Below are positions 17,044-25,380 of a stretch of DNA of 64,000 nt, one piece after another; position 1 is the stretch's first letter, and each line of letters opens with the position of its first letter. A program made the translations under genes and the position numbers. This stretch comes from CALNZV01 sp942491115. GTDB taxonomy: Bacteria > Desulfobacterota > Desulfobacteria > Desulfobacterales > UBA5852. The notes under the pieces are model-generated. The model worked only from the letters and a program-made list of their open reading frames with translations. It was not told the DNA's origin and ran no database searches. The stretch spans positions 620,001 to 684,000 of the forward strand of contig CALNZV010000020.1 in the NCBI GenBank assembly GCA_942491115.1, written 5' to 3'.

Positions 17044-18729
17044 ATGAGCACCGATACACGAAAAGTCATCTACACCATGATCGGCGTGGGGCGACGATTC
17101 GCCGGCCAGCCCGTCCTCAGGGATATTTCGCTCAGCTATTTCTTGGGCGCAAAGATCGGCGTTCTCGGATTGAACGGCTCCGGGAAAAGCACCCTGCTGC
17201 GCATCATGGCTGGCATCGACATCGAATTTGACGGCCAGGCACTGTTATCCGACGGCTATACGGTTGGGCATCTGGAACAGGAACCCCTGATCGGCGAGTC
17301 CCGCACCGTCAAGGAAGTGGTGGAAGAAGGGGTCCAGGAAACCGTGGATCTGTTGGCCGAGTATAACCGCATCAACGACGCCTTCTCAGAGCCCATGGAC
17401 GATGAGGCGATGGATCGCCTCATCCAGCGGCAGGCTGAGGTTCAGGAGCAACTGGATGCGCGGAGCGGCTGGGACCTTGACGCAAGGGTCGATATGGCCA
17501 TGGATGCCCTGCGATGTCCCCCAGGGGAATTGCCGGTTGAAGTGCTCTCAGGAGGAGAGAAGCGGCGGGTTGCGCTGTGCCGCCTGCTGCTCAGAGAACC
17601 GGACATCCTCCTCCTCGACGAACCCACCAACCACCTCGATGCAGAGTCCGTTGCATGGCTGGAACAACACATCCGGCAATATGCCGGAACCGTCATCGCC
17701 ATCACCCATGATCGGTATTTTCTTGACAATGTCGCAGGCTGGATTCTGGAACTGGATCGGGGTTACGGTATCCCGTGGAAAGGCAACTATTCCTCTTGGC
17801 TGGAACAGAAAGAAAAGCGGCTCAAGGATGACGCCAAGGCAGACCACAAACGATTGAAAACACTTGAAAGAGAACTTGAATGGATTCGTATGACTCCCAA
17901 GGCGCGCCAAACCCGGTCCAAAGCCCGAATCCGATCCTACGAATCCCTGCTGTCACAGGATGCCCGGCTGCGGGAAGATGAACTGGAAATCTATATCCCC
18001 CCGGGGCCCCGGCTGGGCAATCAGGTCATCGAATTCGATGGTGTCAGAAAATCCTATGGGGAGCGCCTTCTGTTCGACGCGTTGTCCCTGTCCATCCCCC
18101 CCGGTGCCATCGTGGGGATCATCGGGCCCAACGGGGCCGGAAAGACGACCTTGTTCCGACTCGTCACCGGCCGGGAGTCCCCGGACGCCGGTACGATCCG
18201 AATCGGCGACAGTGTTTGCCTAGCCTCTGTCGATCAGGAACGAACGGACCTCAAACCGGAGGCCACGGTGTGGGAGGCCATTTCCGGAGGCAGGGATCAC
18301 ATCGATTTAGGAGGGCAATCGGTCAACTCCCGAGCGTATGTCGCCCGTTTCAATTTCTCGGGATCGGATCAACAACAGAAGGTCGGCGCATTATCCGGAG
18401 GCGGCCGTAATCGGGTTCATCTCGCCAGAATGCTCCAAGAGGAGGCCAATGTGCTGCTGCTGGACGAGCCGACCAACGATCTCGACGTCAACACCCTTCG
18501 GGCCCTGGAGGATGCGCTGCACCATTTTAGCGGCTGCAGCATGGTCATCAGCCATGACCGGTGGTTTCTGGACCGACTCGCCACCCACATCCTAGCGTTT
18601 GAAGGCGACAGTCGGGTGGTCTGGTTCGATGGGAACTATACCGAATACGAAGCCGACCGGCGGCGGCGATTGGGGGATGACGCCGGCCGTCCCCATCGAC
18701 TGCGCTACCGGGGACTTACCCGGCATTGA
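17044..18729 (+). CDS. ettA: ABC-F translation factor, energy-dependent translational throttle protein
   Basis: Soluble ABC-F ATPase that binds the ribosomal E site and gates translation according to the ATP/ADP ratio. The 561 residues hold two nucleotide-binding domains: Walker A GLNGSGKST and signature LSGGEKRRVALCRLLL in the first; GPNGAGKTT and LSGGGRNRVHLARML in the second. LDEPTNHLD and LDEPTNDLD are the Walker B regions. The start YTMIGVGRRFAGQPVLRDISLSYF and the arm between domains resemble EttA more than Uup. ATG 17044 has GGGAG upstream; an in-frame opening to 16831 is ignored. No membrane component is near. Confidence 0.92.
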   Translation: MSTDTRKVIYTMIGVGRRFAGQPVLRDISLSYFLGAKIGVLGLNGSGKSTLLRIMAGIDIEFDGQALLSDGYTVGHLEQEPLIGESRTVKEVVEEGVQETVDLLAEYNRINDAFSEPMDDEAMDRLIQRQAEVQEQLDARSGWDLDARVDMAMDALRCPPGELPVEVLSGGEKRRVALCRLLLREPDILLLDEPTNHLDAESVAWLEQHIRQYAGTVIAITHDRYFLDNVAGWILELDRGYGIPWKGNYSSWLEQKEKRLKDDAKADHKRLKTLERELEWIRMTPKARQTRSKARIRSYESLLSQDARLREDELEIYIPPGPRLGNQVIEFDGVRKSYGERLLFDALSLSIPPGAIVGIIGPNGAGKTTLFRLVTGRESPDAGTIRIGDSVCLASVDQERTDLKPEATVWEAISGGRDHIDLGGQSVNSRAYVARFNFSGSDQQQKVGALSGGGRNRVHLARMLQEEANVLLLDEPTNDLDVNTLRALEDALHHFSGCSMVISHDRWFLDRLATHILAFEGDSRVVWFDGNYTEYEADRRRRLGDDAGRPHRLRYRGLTRH

Positions 18730-18755
18730 GGGAAAACCCGGTCGGAGGCCCCCCA

Positions 18756-19493
18756 TTGGCAACAGGCAAGATCATCGGTAAAAAGCGGCTTCTTCAGGTC
18801 ATCCGGCGGTGGGTACTAGGCCTGACGATGGGCTGGGTGGTGCTGAGTCTGGCTCTCGTCCTGCCGTTTCGATGGATGCCCCCCCCGATCTCTTCGGTGA
18901 TGGCTCAAGACTGGTTTGCAGCCGTCATCGACGGTCGCGAGCCTTTCTCCGCCCCTCCCCGCTGGACCGATTGGGATCACATCCCCTCCCAGCTGCCTTT
19001 GGCAGTCATCGCCTCGGAGGATCAGCGGTTTGCCGCCCACAACGGTTTCGACTTCGAATCGATCGCGGAAGCCATCGAAGAACGGCTCGACGGGGGACGA
19101 ATGAGAGGGGCAAGCACCATCACCCAACAAGTCGCCAAAAACCTCTATCTGTGGCAGGGGAAATCATTTCTCAGAAAAGGGCTCGAAGCGTATTTCACGG
19201 TTCTTTTGGAGGCGGCCTGGCCCAAACGTCGGATTATCGAAGTCTATCTCAACATCGCCGAATTCGGCAACGGCGTCTACGGTGTGGATGCGGCCGCCAG
19301 ACACCTGTTTAAAAAGTCTCCCCGCCGCTTGAAACCATGGGAGTGCTTTCGGCTGGCGGCCGTGCTTCCCAATCCGAAACGGATGAATGCCGCCAGTCCG
19401 TCCCCCTATGTCCGATCCAGGGCCGTCTGGATTCAGCGGCAGATCGTGCTGATGGGCGGGCCGGAGATTCTAAAACGCATCAGCGCCGATTAG
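18756..19493 (+). CDS. mtgA: Monofunctional biosynthetic peptidoglycan transglycosylase
   Basis: GT51 glycosyltransferase that polymerises lipid II glycan strands at the periplasmic face of the inner membrane. The 245 residues begin with a basic stretch and one membrane anchor (LGLTMGWVVLSLALVL). The GT51 motifs follow: ASEDQRFAAHNGFD with the catalytic Glu, GASTITQQVAKNLYLW, KRRIIEVYLNIAEFG and the late AAVLPNPKRMN. The reading frame opens at TTG 18726, but TTG 18756 has GGAGG seven bases upstream and is the better start. No ATG alternative keeps the anchor. It lies directly after ettA. Confidence 0.92.
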   Translation: MATGKIIGKKRLLQVIRRWVLGLTMGWVVLSLALVLPFRWMPPPISSVMAQDWFAAVIDGREPFSAPPRWTDWDHIPSQLPLAVIASEDQRFAAHNGFDFESIAEAIEERLDGGRMRGASTITQQVAKNLYLWQGKSFLRKGLEAYFTVLLEAAWPKRRIIEVYLNIAEFGNGVYGVDAAARHLFKKSPRRLKPWECFRLAAVLPNPKRMNAASPSPYVRSRAVWIQRQIVLMGGPEILKRISAD

Positions 19494-19582
19494 GCTGAAC
19501 CGATTCCGGCGTCGGCGGTTCACAGGAGCCTTTTAAAGACAACCACCCCGACACTCCCCAATCGAACGGAAGAGAAATCTCC

Positions 19583-20275
19583 ATGCCCAACCACCGGTAT
19601 CTGCGATTCCTTCTCATTGTCTCAGCGGGTCTAATGCTCACACTTGAACTGACGGGCTGTGCACGAACGGATTCCCGATCACAAACCCTAACCGGCTATG
19701 CCGATGTGAATATTCGCAATGTGGCCCTGATGCCTTTTTTCCAGGGCCAGCCGGACATGACCGGAAGTGGAGGAATCGCCTCCCCTCTGGACTGCACGGT
19801 GGAAGCGTTTTGCCTGGTGGTCAACGATCTCATGCCGAATGCCCAAGCGGCATTGACCCGCCAGACCCAGGCCGCAATGGCAGAGCGGTTCAATGAGCGC
19901 CTGATCCCTCTTGACCGGGTGCTGAGAGTCTATGGCGGTATGCCAATAAATGACCAGAAAGATACCCCCCGTGCTCTGGCCCGGCGGTTGGGGGAGCTTC
20001 TGGATACCGATCATGTGATGATCGGCTCGGTCTGGCAATACAGGGAGAAAACCGAAACCGAAGGGGCATCCGTCGGGTTTGCTCTTTACCTGGTTGAAGT
20101 CGACAGCGGCCGCCGGGTGTGGCGTGGTCGTTTCGACAAGACCCAGGTGGGCCTCACCGAAGACATCAGCGATATCCGTGATTTTTTTCAGAGAGGCTTT
20201 CGGTGGCTGTCGGCGGAGGAACTGGCCCGTCACGGCATTGAACGGGTGCTGGGAACATTCCCCAGGGTAGAGTAG
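19583..20275 (+). CDS. Outer-membrane-type lipoprotein, CsgG/LpoB-like
   Basis: 230-residue predicted lipoprotein. It has an N-terminal hydrophobic signal with lipobox LTGC (Cys about residue 26) and no membrane segment afterwards. The mature part starts with a strand NVALMPFFQG and ends with a strand-rich block (HVMIGSVWQYRE, FALYLVEVDSGRRVWRGRFD). That pattern is seen in CsgG/LpoB/TolB-N-like periplasmic lipoproteins, in which NVALMPF opens the fold. The residue after Cys is Ala, compatible with outer-membrane sorting. It lies between mtgA and coaE, so a role in envelope assembly is conceivable but unproven. Confidence 0.75.
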   Translation: MPNHRYLRFLLIVSAGLMLTLELTGCARTDSRSQTLTGYADVNIRNVALMPFFQGQPDMTGSGGIASPLDCTVEAFCLVVNDLMPNAQAALTRQTQAAMAERFNERLIPLDRVLRVYGGMPINDQKDTPRALARRLGELLDTDHVMIGSVWQYREKTETEGASVGFALYLVEVDSGRRVWRGRFDKTQVGLTEDISDIRDFFQRGFRWLSAEELARHGIERVLGTFPRVE

Positions 20276-20312
20276 GGCTCATCGAACCGGTTTGTGAGGA
20301 AACGAGGCGACC

Positions 20313-21011
20313 ATGGCCAGACCATCGGATATCGACACCCATTCCCGCCGATTACCTCCTATTGGCCTGTCCAGCCCCCATCTGGTTGGGCTCACAGGCG
20401 GCATTGCCACCGGCAAGTCCACCGTTGCCGCCTACTTTTCGGCGGCGGGCGTCCCCGTCATCGACGCCGACCGGATTGCAAGGCGTGTCGTAAAGCGCTC
20501 CCTACCCGCATGGAAGGACATCCTAGCGGCCTTCGGCCCATCCATCCTCGATGACAACGACGACATCGACCGGGCCCGCCTGGCCGCCATGGTCTTCAAT
20601 AACCCCGGTCTACGGGAACGGCTCAACCGCATCGTGCACCCTCGCGTATACGAGGCCATGGCCGTGGACATCGAGCAGCACCTGGCATCCCGTCCCGGCA
20701 GTCATCTTCTATTGGATATTCCGCTCCTGATCGAAACCGGCATGCATCGGGAGTTGCCTCTGATCATTCTGGTTTATACGCCGGAATCCATCCAAATCCA
20801 GAGACTCATGCAGCGAGACGGCTTGTCCACGACGTCTGCCCTTTCGCGGGTAAGGGCGCAAATGCCCATCGAATCCAAGCGTGCTTTTGCCGACATCCTC
20901 ATCGACAACAGCGGTCATCGGGAAGCCACCCGCCGCCAGGTTCTGGAGGTCTGCCGCCGTCTCCGAAACGATGCTCCGGCCCTCGGTCATCTTACGAAAG
21001 GCCCATCGTGA
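20313..21011 (+). CDS. coaE: Dephospho-CoA kinase
   Basis: Final enzyme of CoA synthesis, phosphorylating the 3' hydroxyl of dephospho-CoA with ATP. The 232 residues show the P-loop GLTGGIATGKSTVAAYF after an unusually long 25-residue leader, the DADRIARRVV substrate segment, IVHPRVYEAM in the CoA domain, LLLDIPLLIETG, and the late RAFADILIDNSG. GAGG precedes ATG 20313. An internal start is unlikely because no ATG lies before the P-loop. With coaX (47125) and coaD (63880) this is the third CoA-pathway gene in the window, though they are not clustered. Confidence 0.93.
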   Translation: MARPSDIDTHSRRLPPIGLSSPHLVGLTGGIATGKSTVAAYFSAAGVPVIDADRIARRVVKRSLPAWKDILAAFGPSILDDNDDIDRARLAAMVFNNPGLRERLNRIVHPRVYEAMAVDIEQHLASRPGSHLLLDIPLLIETGMHRELPLIILVYTPESIQIQRLMQRDGLSTTSALSRVRAQMPIESKRAFADILIDNSGHREATRRQVLEVCRRLRNDAPALGHLTKGPS

Positions 21012-21029
21012 CTCCAGGAGCTCCGACCT

Positions 21030-21650
21030 TTGATCCATGACTATATGGCAGCGGCAGTGGTTCTCGGTCTCAGTGCCGGCATCAGCCCGGGACCGCTGAT
21101 GGCCCTTGTGATTTCGGAAACCCTTCGGAAAGGAGCCGTCGCCGGCATGAGGGTTTCCGCCGCTCCGTTGATTACCGATCTGCCCATCATTGGGGCCGTC
21201 GTTTGGCTGCTGTCGATACTGTCGGGGTCGATGGCGCTCCTGGGTTGGATATCATTGGCTGGGGCTGGGACCATGCTATGGATGGGCTGGGAGAGCGTCC
21301 GCTTCAACGGCTCGGACCCACCGGATCAGAGCCGGGAGGTGGGATCCCTCACAAAGGGTGTTCTCGTCAACCTATTCAACCCGGCACCCTATCTGTTCTG
21401 GCTCACCGTGGGGACCCCTCTGCTCGTTGATGCCGCCGACGACGGAGCCGTCTGGTGCACTTTGTTCTTGCTGCTTTTCTACACCTGCCTTGTGGGCTCC
21501 AAAATGGCGACGGCCATTGCTGTAGACCGATCCAGGCGCTTTCTCTCCAGCCGGGTATATGTGATGTCCGTTCGGCTGCTGGGGCTTCTGCTGATCGGCT
21601 TTGCCGTCCGGTTCGTTCTCAAAGCCGTCGGCTATTTCGCACAGGGGTAA
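21030..21650 (+). CDS. LysE/RhtB-family amino-acid exporter
   Basis: Inner-membrane protein of 206 residues with about six hydrophobic segments and the family opening GLSAGISPGPLMALVISETLRKG, the conserved SPGP loop of LysE/RhtB translocators. A second hallmark is the mid-protein GVLVNLFNPAPYLFWLTVG. The likely role is export of an amino acid or small metabolite. The start is TTG 21030 with CCAGGAG nine bases upstream; ATG 21045 has no ribosome binding site. Substrate unknown. It is convergent with the DUF374 gene. Confidence 0.85.
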   Translation: MIHDYMAAAVVLGLSAGISPGPLMALVISETLRKGAVAGMRVSAAPLITDLPIIGAVVWLLSILSGSMALLGWISLAGAGTMLWMGWESVRFNGSDPPDQSREVGSLTKGVLVNLFNPAPYLFWLTVGTPLLVDAADDGAVWCTLFLLLFYTCLVGSKMATAIAVDRSRRFLSSRVYVMSVRLLGLLLIGFAVRFVLKAVGYFAQG

Positions 21651-21711
21651 TCTGCGTCTCACAACAAACAGTGGGGGGCCTCCAATCCCCCCTTCCCAGG
21701 GGAGAACGGGT

Positions 21712-22431
21712 TCACCTTACCCCCTCGGCCATCTCCGGGTCGGCCCCATGACCGACCCGTTCATCGGCTTCCACCCGCATCTCATTGAGGGTCTTCTCCA
21801 TGGTCAGCCGAAAGGCCTCCAGCTGGTCTTTGCCAACCCGGCGAGGCAACACCCAGGGCTCGCGATAGAGCACAACCACCCTGCTGAAGGGAAGGGGAAT
21901 CATGGTTTGATCCCATGTCCTTCTCAGGACGATGGCCGGCTTCGCCGACATCATGATCGGCATGATCGGTAGTCCCGACTTTTGGGCGAGAAGAATCATC
22001 CCCATTTTGGCCACGTATTTCGGCCCCTTCGGTCCGTCTAATACCGTAGCGACTTTTCTGGCCCCCGGTCCTGCCAGGTACCGAAGCATTTCACGAAACG
22101 CCTCCTTCCCCCCGCGGCTCGAAGACCCCCTTATAGGGATAATGCCAAGCCGCTCGGCAAAACGGGCGATGAGTTCACCGTCCCGGGATCGGCTGAAGAG
22201 AATCATGGGGCGGACATGTCGATAGAACCAAACCAGAAAGATGCTGTTTCGGTGCCAGGTGGCGCCGACACCGCTCGCCACGCCGTTGACGTAGTCGTCA
22301 TGGCAGTGCCTGCCGACGATTTGGATTCGACAGGTGGCAAACCACAGCCTGAGCACAGGAACGGCGACACGAACGAAAAGCCGATGTCCGGCACTGAGAC
22401 GATGGGGAGTGGAACCCTTCATGGTCGTCAT
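21712..22431 (-). CDS. DUF374 lysophospholipid acyltransferase-like protein
   Basis: 239-residue membrane-associated protein of the DUF374 branch of the PlsC/LPLAT superfamily. The usual HxxxxD motif is represented by the DUF374 form WHRNSIF, followed by GSSSRGGKEAF, the DGPKGP block and PIMPIMMSAKPAIVLRRTWDQTMIPLPF split by helix breaks. Such proteins transfer acyl chains in lipid or lipid A-like precursors, and some are linked to Kdo/lipid A genes. A hydrophobic N-terminal helix (RVAVPVLRLWF) suggests inner-membrane association. It is encoded just upstream of the LysE stop on the opposite strand. Confidence 0.83.
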   Translation of the reverse strand: MTTMKGSTPHRLSAGHRLFVRVAVPVLRLWFATCRIQIVGRHCHDDYVNGVASGVGATWHRNSIFLVWFYRHVRPMILFSRSRDGELIARFAERLGIIPIRGSSSRGGKEAFREMLRYLAGPGARKVATVLDGPKGPKYVAKMGMILLAQKSGLPIMPIMMSAKPAIVLRRTWDQTMIPLPFSRVVVLYREPWVLPRRVGKDQLEAFRLTMEKTLNEMRVEADERVGHGADPEMAEGVR

Positions 22432-22476
22432 CCATCAGAGACCCCGCCCCGGGGGGTGTTGGAAATCAAGAGGGCA

Positions 22477-22968
22477 TCAGGTGCCGAGGGCGTCGCTCTC
22501 GGCGCAATTGGCAGGGCAGTCGGAATGAATACAGCGTCCGCATTCGGTTTTGCGCAGGGTTGCCCCGATAGTGATCAGCGACATCAGGAAAATGGTGAAC
22601 AGCGCGCCCTCCATCACCAACCAAGGCATGGGGAAAAGAACGACAATCGCCAGGGCGATGAGGCTAACCATCTTGTCGGTCGACGACAACGGACCCGGCC
22701 TGGGTTCGAAAAACCGCGGCACTCCCCAAAAGAAGAGGCATTTTACTGTCTTGCCACTGGTGGTGTAATGGGGGCAGCGGGTGCAGAAGAACCGATATGC
22801 AAGGCCGACCGCCACCAGCAATGCCAGTAGATAGGCAATCAGGCCCGCGCCGGAATGCCGATAGATGGCGGCTCCGGCGGCGACCAGAGGAATGGCCAGC
22901 ATCAGGTTCCAATACAAGAAATCCGTAAAACGGTGCCGGGTTTTGAGATGGGTCGATCTGACATCCAT
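22477..22968 (-). CDS. Cys-rich integral membrane protein of unknown function
   Basis: 163-residue protein with four predicted membrane helices in two pairs (about 17-38, 42-62, 103-118, 122-142). Cys motifs sit at the membrane edges: FFCTRCPHYTTSGKTVKC between the pairs and CGRCIHSDCPANC at the C-terminus. These could bind a metal or take part in thiol redox. ATG 22968 is chosen because AGGAGG lies five bases upstream; the frame opens earlier at 23076. I do not recognise the family. It lies 76 bases downstream of the DUF3010 gene and may be co-transcribed with it. Confidence 0.75.
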   Translation of the reverse strand: MDVRSTHLKTRHRFTDFLYWNLMLAIPLVAAGAAIYRHSGAGLIAYLLALLVAVGLAYRFFCTRCPHYTTSGKTVKCLFFWGVPRFFEPRPGPLSSTDKMVSLIALAIVVLFPMPWLVMEGALFTIFLMSLITIGATLRKTECGRCIHSDCPANCAESDALGT

Positions 22969-23044
22969 GGCATCCTCCTTTCGGAATGACTCCCAAGGAA
23001 CCGATGGGGTTGGCGGCGATGGGAGGGGCGCCCCACCCGATTGG

Positions 23045-23458
23045 CTATTGACCGCTTCCAAGAAGGTAGAGGGCAAGCAGATAAGCGTTTTTCTGATACT
23101 GATAGCGTGGCGCCACCGTTGGCTGCCGCTCCTTTGAAAACATCCTCAACTCCTGTCCCGATACGATCTCCACCTGCTGATCCGGATAGAGTTGAAGCAG
23201 AGCCTCCAGCTTGAAGGTCGTCCCGCTCGCAGCGAAAGTGCCGAATTTTTTCCGCTGGAGGATACCGATCCGATGGGGCCGCCGGGTGGCAAACATGTCC
23301 ATAGCGGCCCGGTAGAATGCCGAAAGGGCTCTGGGATCGTCATCATCCTGGATCCGCAACTGGGTGAAAGTGCCGGTGACGTCAGAAACCGAGCCATCAA
23401 ACGCCAGAAAAACGAATACGGCGCGCTTGGCGGCAATGTCTATCCCGCAGGAAATCAT
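23045..23458 (-). CDS. DUF3010 family protein
   Basis: 137-residue protein whose pattern matches DUF3010 as I remember it. It starts ISCGIDIAAKRAVFVFL, an RNase H-like first strand, then an acidic stretch with DDDDPRALSAFYRAAMD, IGILQRKKFGTFAASGTTFKLEA, and the end PRYQYQKNAYLLAL. The fold suggests an RNase H-like nuclease superfamily member, but no activity is established to my knowledge. ATG 23458 begins the conserved segment; the frame opens further upstream. It follows the DUF99 gene by 34 bases on the same strand. Confidence 0.7.
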   Translation of the reverse strand: MISCGIDIAAKRAVFVFLAFDGSVSDVTGTFTQLRIQDDDDPRALSAFYRAAMDMFATRRPHRIGILQRKKFGTFAASGTTFKLEALLQLYPDQQVEIVSGQELRMFSKERQPTVAPRYQYQKNAYLLALYLLGSGQ

Positions 23459-23492
23459 GGTCTGCCCCTCACGGGTCGCTTTCCTCCTGGTG

Positions 23493-24056
23493 TCAAGGGT
23501 TTCCCCGGCTTTGACCGCAACCCATGGCGCCGGCAATCAGATGGGCCGTTCTCAAGGGTTCGGGGATATGGCTGTGCCTCGCCATCCGCCGGACGACATC
23601 TGCTGCCATTTCCGCTGTTATCTCCAGCCGCTGGATAAACACACCTGCACAAGGCTCCATAGGCCCCAACCGCTGGATGATGCGCCATTTGTCTTCCCCG
23701 TTGGGAATGGCCGTCAACAGGGCCTTTTTTATCCCATTCAGATCCGGCTGCCGTCTTGCAACCACCAATACCGGCAGGCCAAGGCGGTGATTCAATGCAA
23801 AAGCATCCACCACATTGAACCCGCCAAGAGCGATTCCCTGAAGCATGATGAGGCGGATGTGCTCCCGGAAACGTGATGTTTCCACCATCCTGCAGATGGC
23901 CGCCGCCGCATCATCGCCGTCCTTGGTGACCGAACCAATCAAGACGCCGTCCAGGCGCGTTCCGGCGAAAACCGCGCCTGCAATCGGAACACACGCCCCA
24001 TTTACCGTGGAGAACGGACCGTCGTCGATGCCCAGCACGTTGGAAATACGCCCCAT
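23493..24056 (-). CDS. DUF99 family protein (endonuclease V-like fold)
   Basis: 187-residue protein opening with the DUF99 signature VLGIDDGPF after MGRISN. Later come GTRLDGVLIGSVTKDGDDA, IMLQGIALGGFNVVDAFAL with its Asp, and a C-terminal EPLRTAHLIAGAM segment. DUF99 proteins are structurally related to endonuclease V, a deaminated-base repair nuclease, but the biochemical role of DUF99 is not settled. The first Asp in IDDGP corresponds to the metal-binding first strand. ATG 24056 is selected as the family start; an upstream extension to 24155 is not conserved-looking. Pairs with DUF3010 downstream. Confidence 0.8.
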   Translation of the reverse strand: MGRISNVLGIDDGPFSTVNGACVPIAGAVFAGTRLDGVLIGSVTKDGDDAAAAICRMVETSRFREHIRLIMLQGIALGGFNVVDAFALNHRLGLPVLVVARRQPDLNGIKKALLTAIPNGEDKWRIIQRLGPMEPCAGVFIQRLEITAEMAADVVRRMARHSHIPEPLRTAHLIAGAMGCGQSRGNP

Positions 24057-24700
24057 ATTCTGTCTTATACCAAAACTTGTTCGGAAGGCCAATCCGAGGG
24101 ATAGGAACGACTGGAAGCCGAATGGATTTTCGGCCGAAACCGTTTTCAGGACCAACAGCGACAGGATCCATGCCGTGGAACTCGGCTGTTAACCAATAGA
24201 TCCATACAAGGGGATGAGTACGAAGGGGAAAGGTGGATGACACGATCCCCCAATGCGACGCTGGCGCGACATATGTTTTTCGGTTTTTTACGGGTAACCC
24301 CGCAAACAGCCATATATGCCCGGGAGTCGGCAACCTCTACCCAGGGATTGAAGGCCCGGTCGGCAACCCTCCGTTCCCTCGTGACTGAACTGAGCCGTCT
24401 GGTGAACGGCAGCGGCAGCCACGACGCCGTTACCGAGAAACGGCCCAGCGCCGGAGGCAACGGGTTCAAGGGAATTGGGGCCTCTGAGTTCGGAATCGCC
24501 TCCGAAGCGTTGCACCGATTGACGCACAACATTCCGAGGAGCGTGGCGACATGCCGGAGGGAAGCCGCCACTCGGCACCCCAGGCGAACGATCCCGACAT
24601 CAACGAAAAGGACTTGTTGGGGTCAGGTCGCACCAACCCGTTGAAGGGAGCCACGCAGTGCGCCTGTTCCTTCTACAACAGGTTTTCTTTCGAGGCCGGG
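24057..24700. other. 644-base region without a supported gene
   Basis: Overlapping openings exist on both strands (24237-24644 plus, 24146-24571 minus), but neither has a ribosome binding site or recognisable protein pattern. Both are Arg/Ser/Ala-rich as expected for spurious frames. A GGGGTCAGGTCGCACC stretch near 24615 resembles the flanks of small repeat-derived elements, but no partner copy is visible here. The section holds the leader of the DUF99 gene and the 3' flank of the DsrE gene. Confidence 0.5.
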
Positions 24701-25051
24701 TCAAAAGTTAAACACCGTTGATTCAGCGGCCATCTCGATCAGGTGCGGGCCTCCGTCCAAAGCCATGTTCGAGAAAAAACGGGCTTCATCCAGGTGCCTC
24801 CCGTTGGCACACGGGGTGCACACGCCCACCGGCACTTCGTTTTCCACCAAAAAAGGCAGATAGTCTCCAGGGCAGTCCCCGGTCATGGTTTTTTGGCTTA
24901 GATCCCGGGTCGAATCTGCCCACATCACGCCGCCATCGATGAGGAAGAGATCGGCGCCGTGGCCTTTTTCGACGGCGATCTTTGCCATCTGAAAACAGCG
25001 AGTGGCGGCTTCGTTGTCGTCGCGCTGCAAGATAAAAAGAAAACGGGCCAT
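24701..25051 (-). CDS. DsrE-family protein
   Basis: 116-residue small alpha/beta protein of the DsrE/DsrF/TusD fold, involved in persulfide relay. The first strand MARFLFILQRDD and ADLFLIDGGVMWAD are typical. A pair of Cys in GVCTPCANG sits where DsrE-type proteins carry the sulfur-accepting Cys, and a further Cys is in TGDCPGDY. A nearly perfect AAAGGAGG lies five bases before the ATG, implying strong translation. No other dsr gene is in the window, so it is probably a stand-alone homologue. It lies downstream of the DAC-domain gene and the mini-gene. Confidence 0.85.
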   Translation of the reverse strand: MARFLFILQRDDNEAATRCFQMAKIAVEKGHGADLFLIDGGVMWADSTRDLSQKTMTGDCPGDYLPFLVENEVPVGVCTPCANGRHLDEARFFSNMALDGGPHLIEMAAESTVFNF

Positions 25052-25380
25052 CTGAACCTCCTTTGGTTAAATCATCATCGAGGGCTCCCCCTCGCCGTTG
25101 CGGGTGAATCGGAGTGCCATCGATCGATGGGGTGTCGTTACAGAAGGCGGCGGTCTGCCGATCAAGCGGTTGGAGCTGCTGCCATTCCTGTTGCCGCTGC
25201 GCCGATAGGCCTCCAATGACGGCGTCCTGGTCTGCGGTTGCGGCCTTAAGATCATATCTACCGGAAGAAAAGAAGCGCCGTCAACACCTCTGCGGTCTAC
25301 CAAAGAAAGCTATTGTCGCGTCCCACAAAAACCCGGCCGGCAATGCCGGCCGCTCCATTGACTGATATAAGGCTAAGGGA
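25052..25380. other. Intergenic region upstream of the DsrE-family gene
   Basis: No gene is supported here. It contains the mini-gene terminator (25327-25352) and a perfect 14-bp palindrome, CCATCGATCGATGG, at 25117-25130. That palindrome lies about 65 bases before the DsrE start and could be an operator. I saw no clear sigma-70 boxes. Confidence 0.5.
25327..25352 (-). terminator. Intrinsic terminator after the 25381-25500 mini-gene
   Basis: Read on the minus strand, CGGCCGGC and GCCGGCCG (8 bp) pair around a three-base loop. GG and a run of five T follow (25327-25331). The hairpin begins 28 bases after the candidate mini-gene stop and about 270 bases after the DAC gene stop. It would end the transcript that starts at the receiver or DAC gene, or at the mini-gene itself. 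Confidence 0.7.

Noticed and set aside
24237..24644. 135-codon plus-strand frame (and overlapping minus-strand frames) near 24.3 kb
   Set aside because: No ribosome binding site, no motif, and competing frames on both strands; treated as non-coding.
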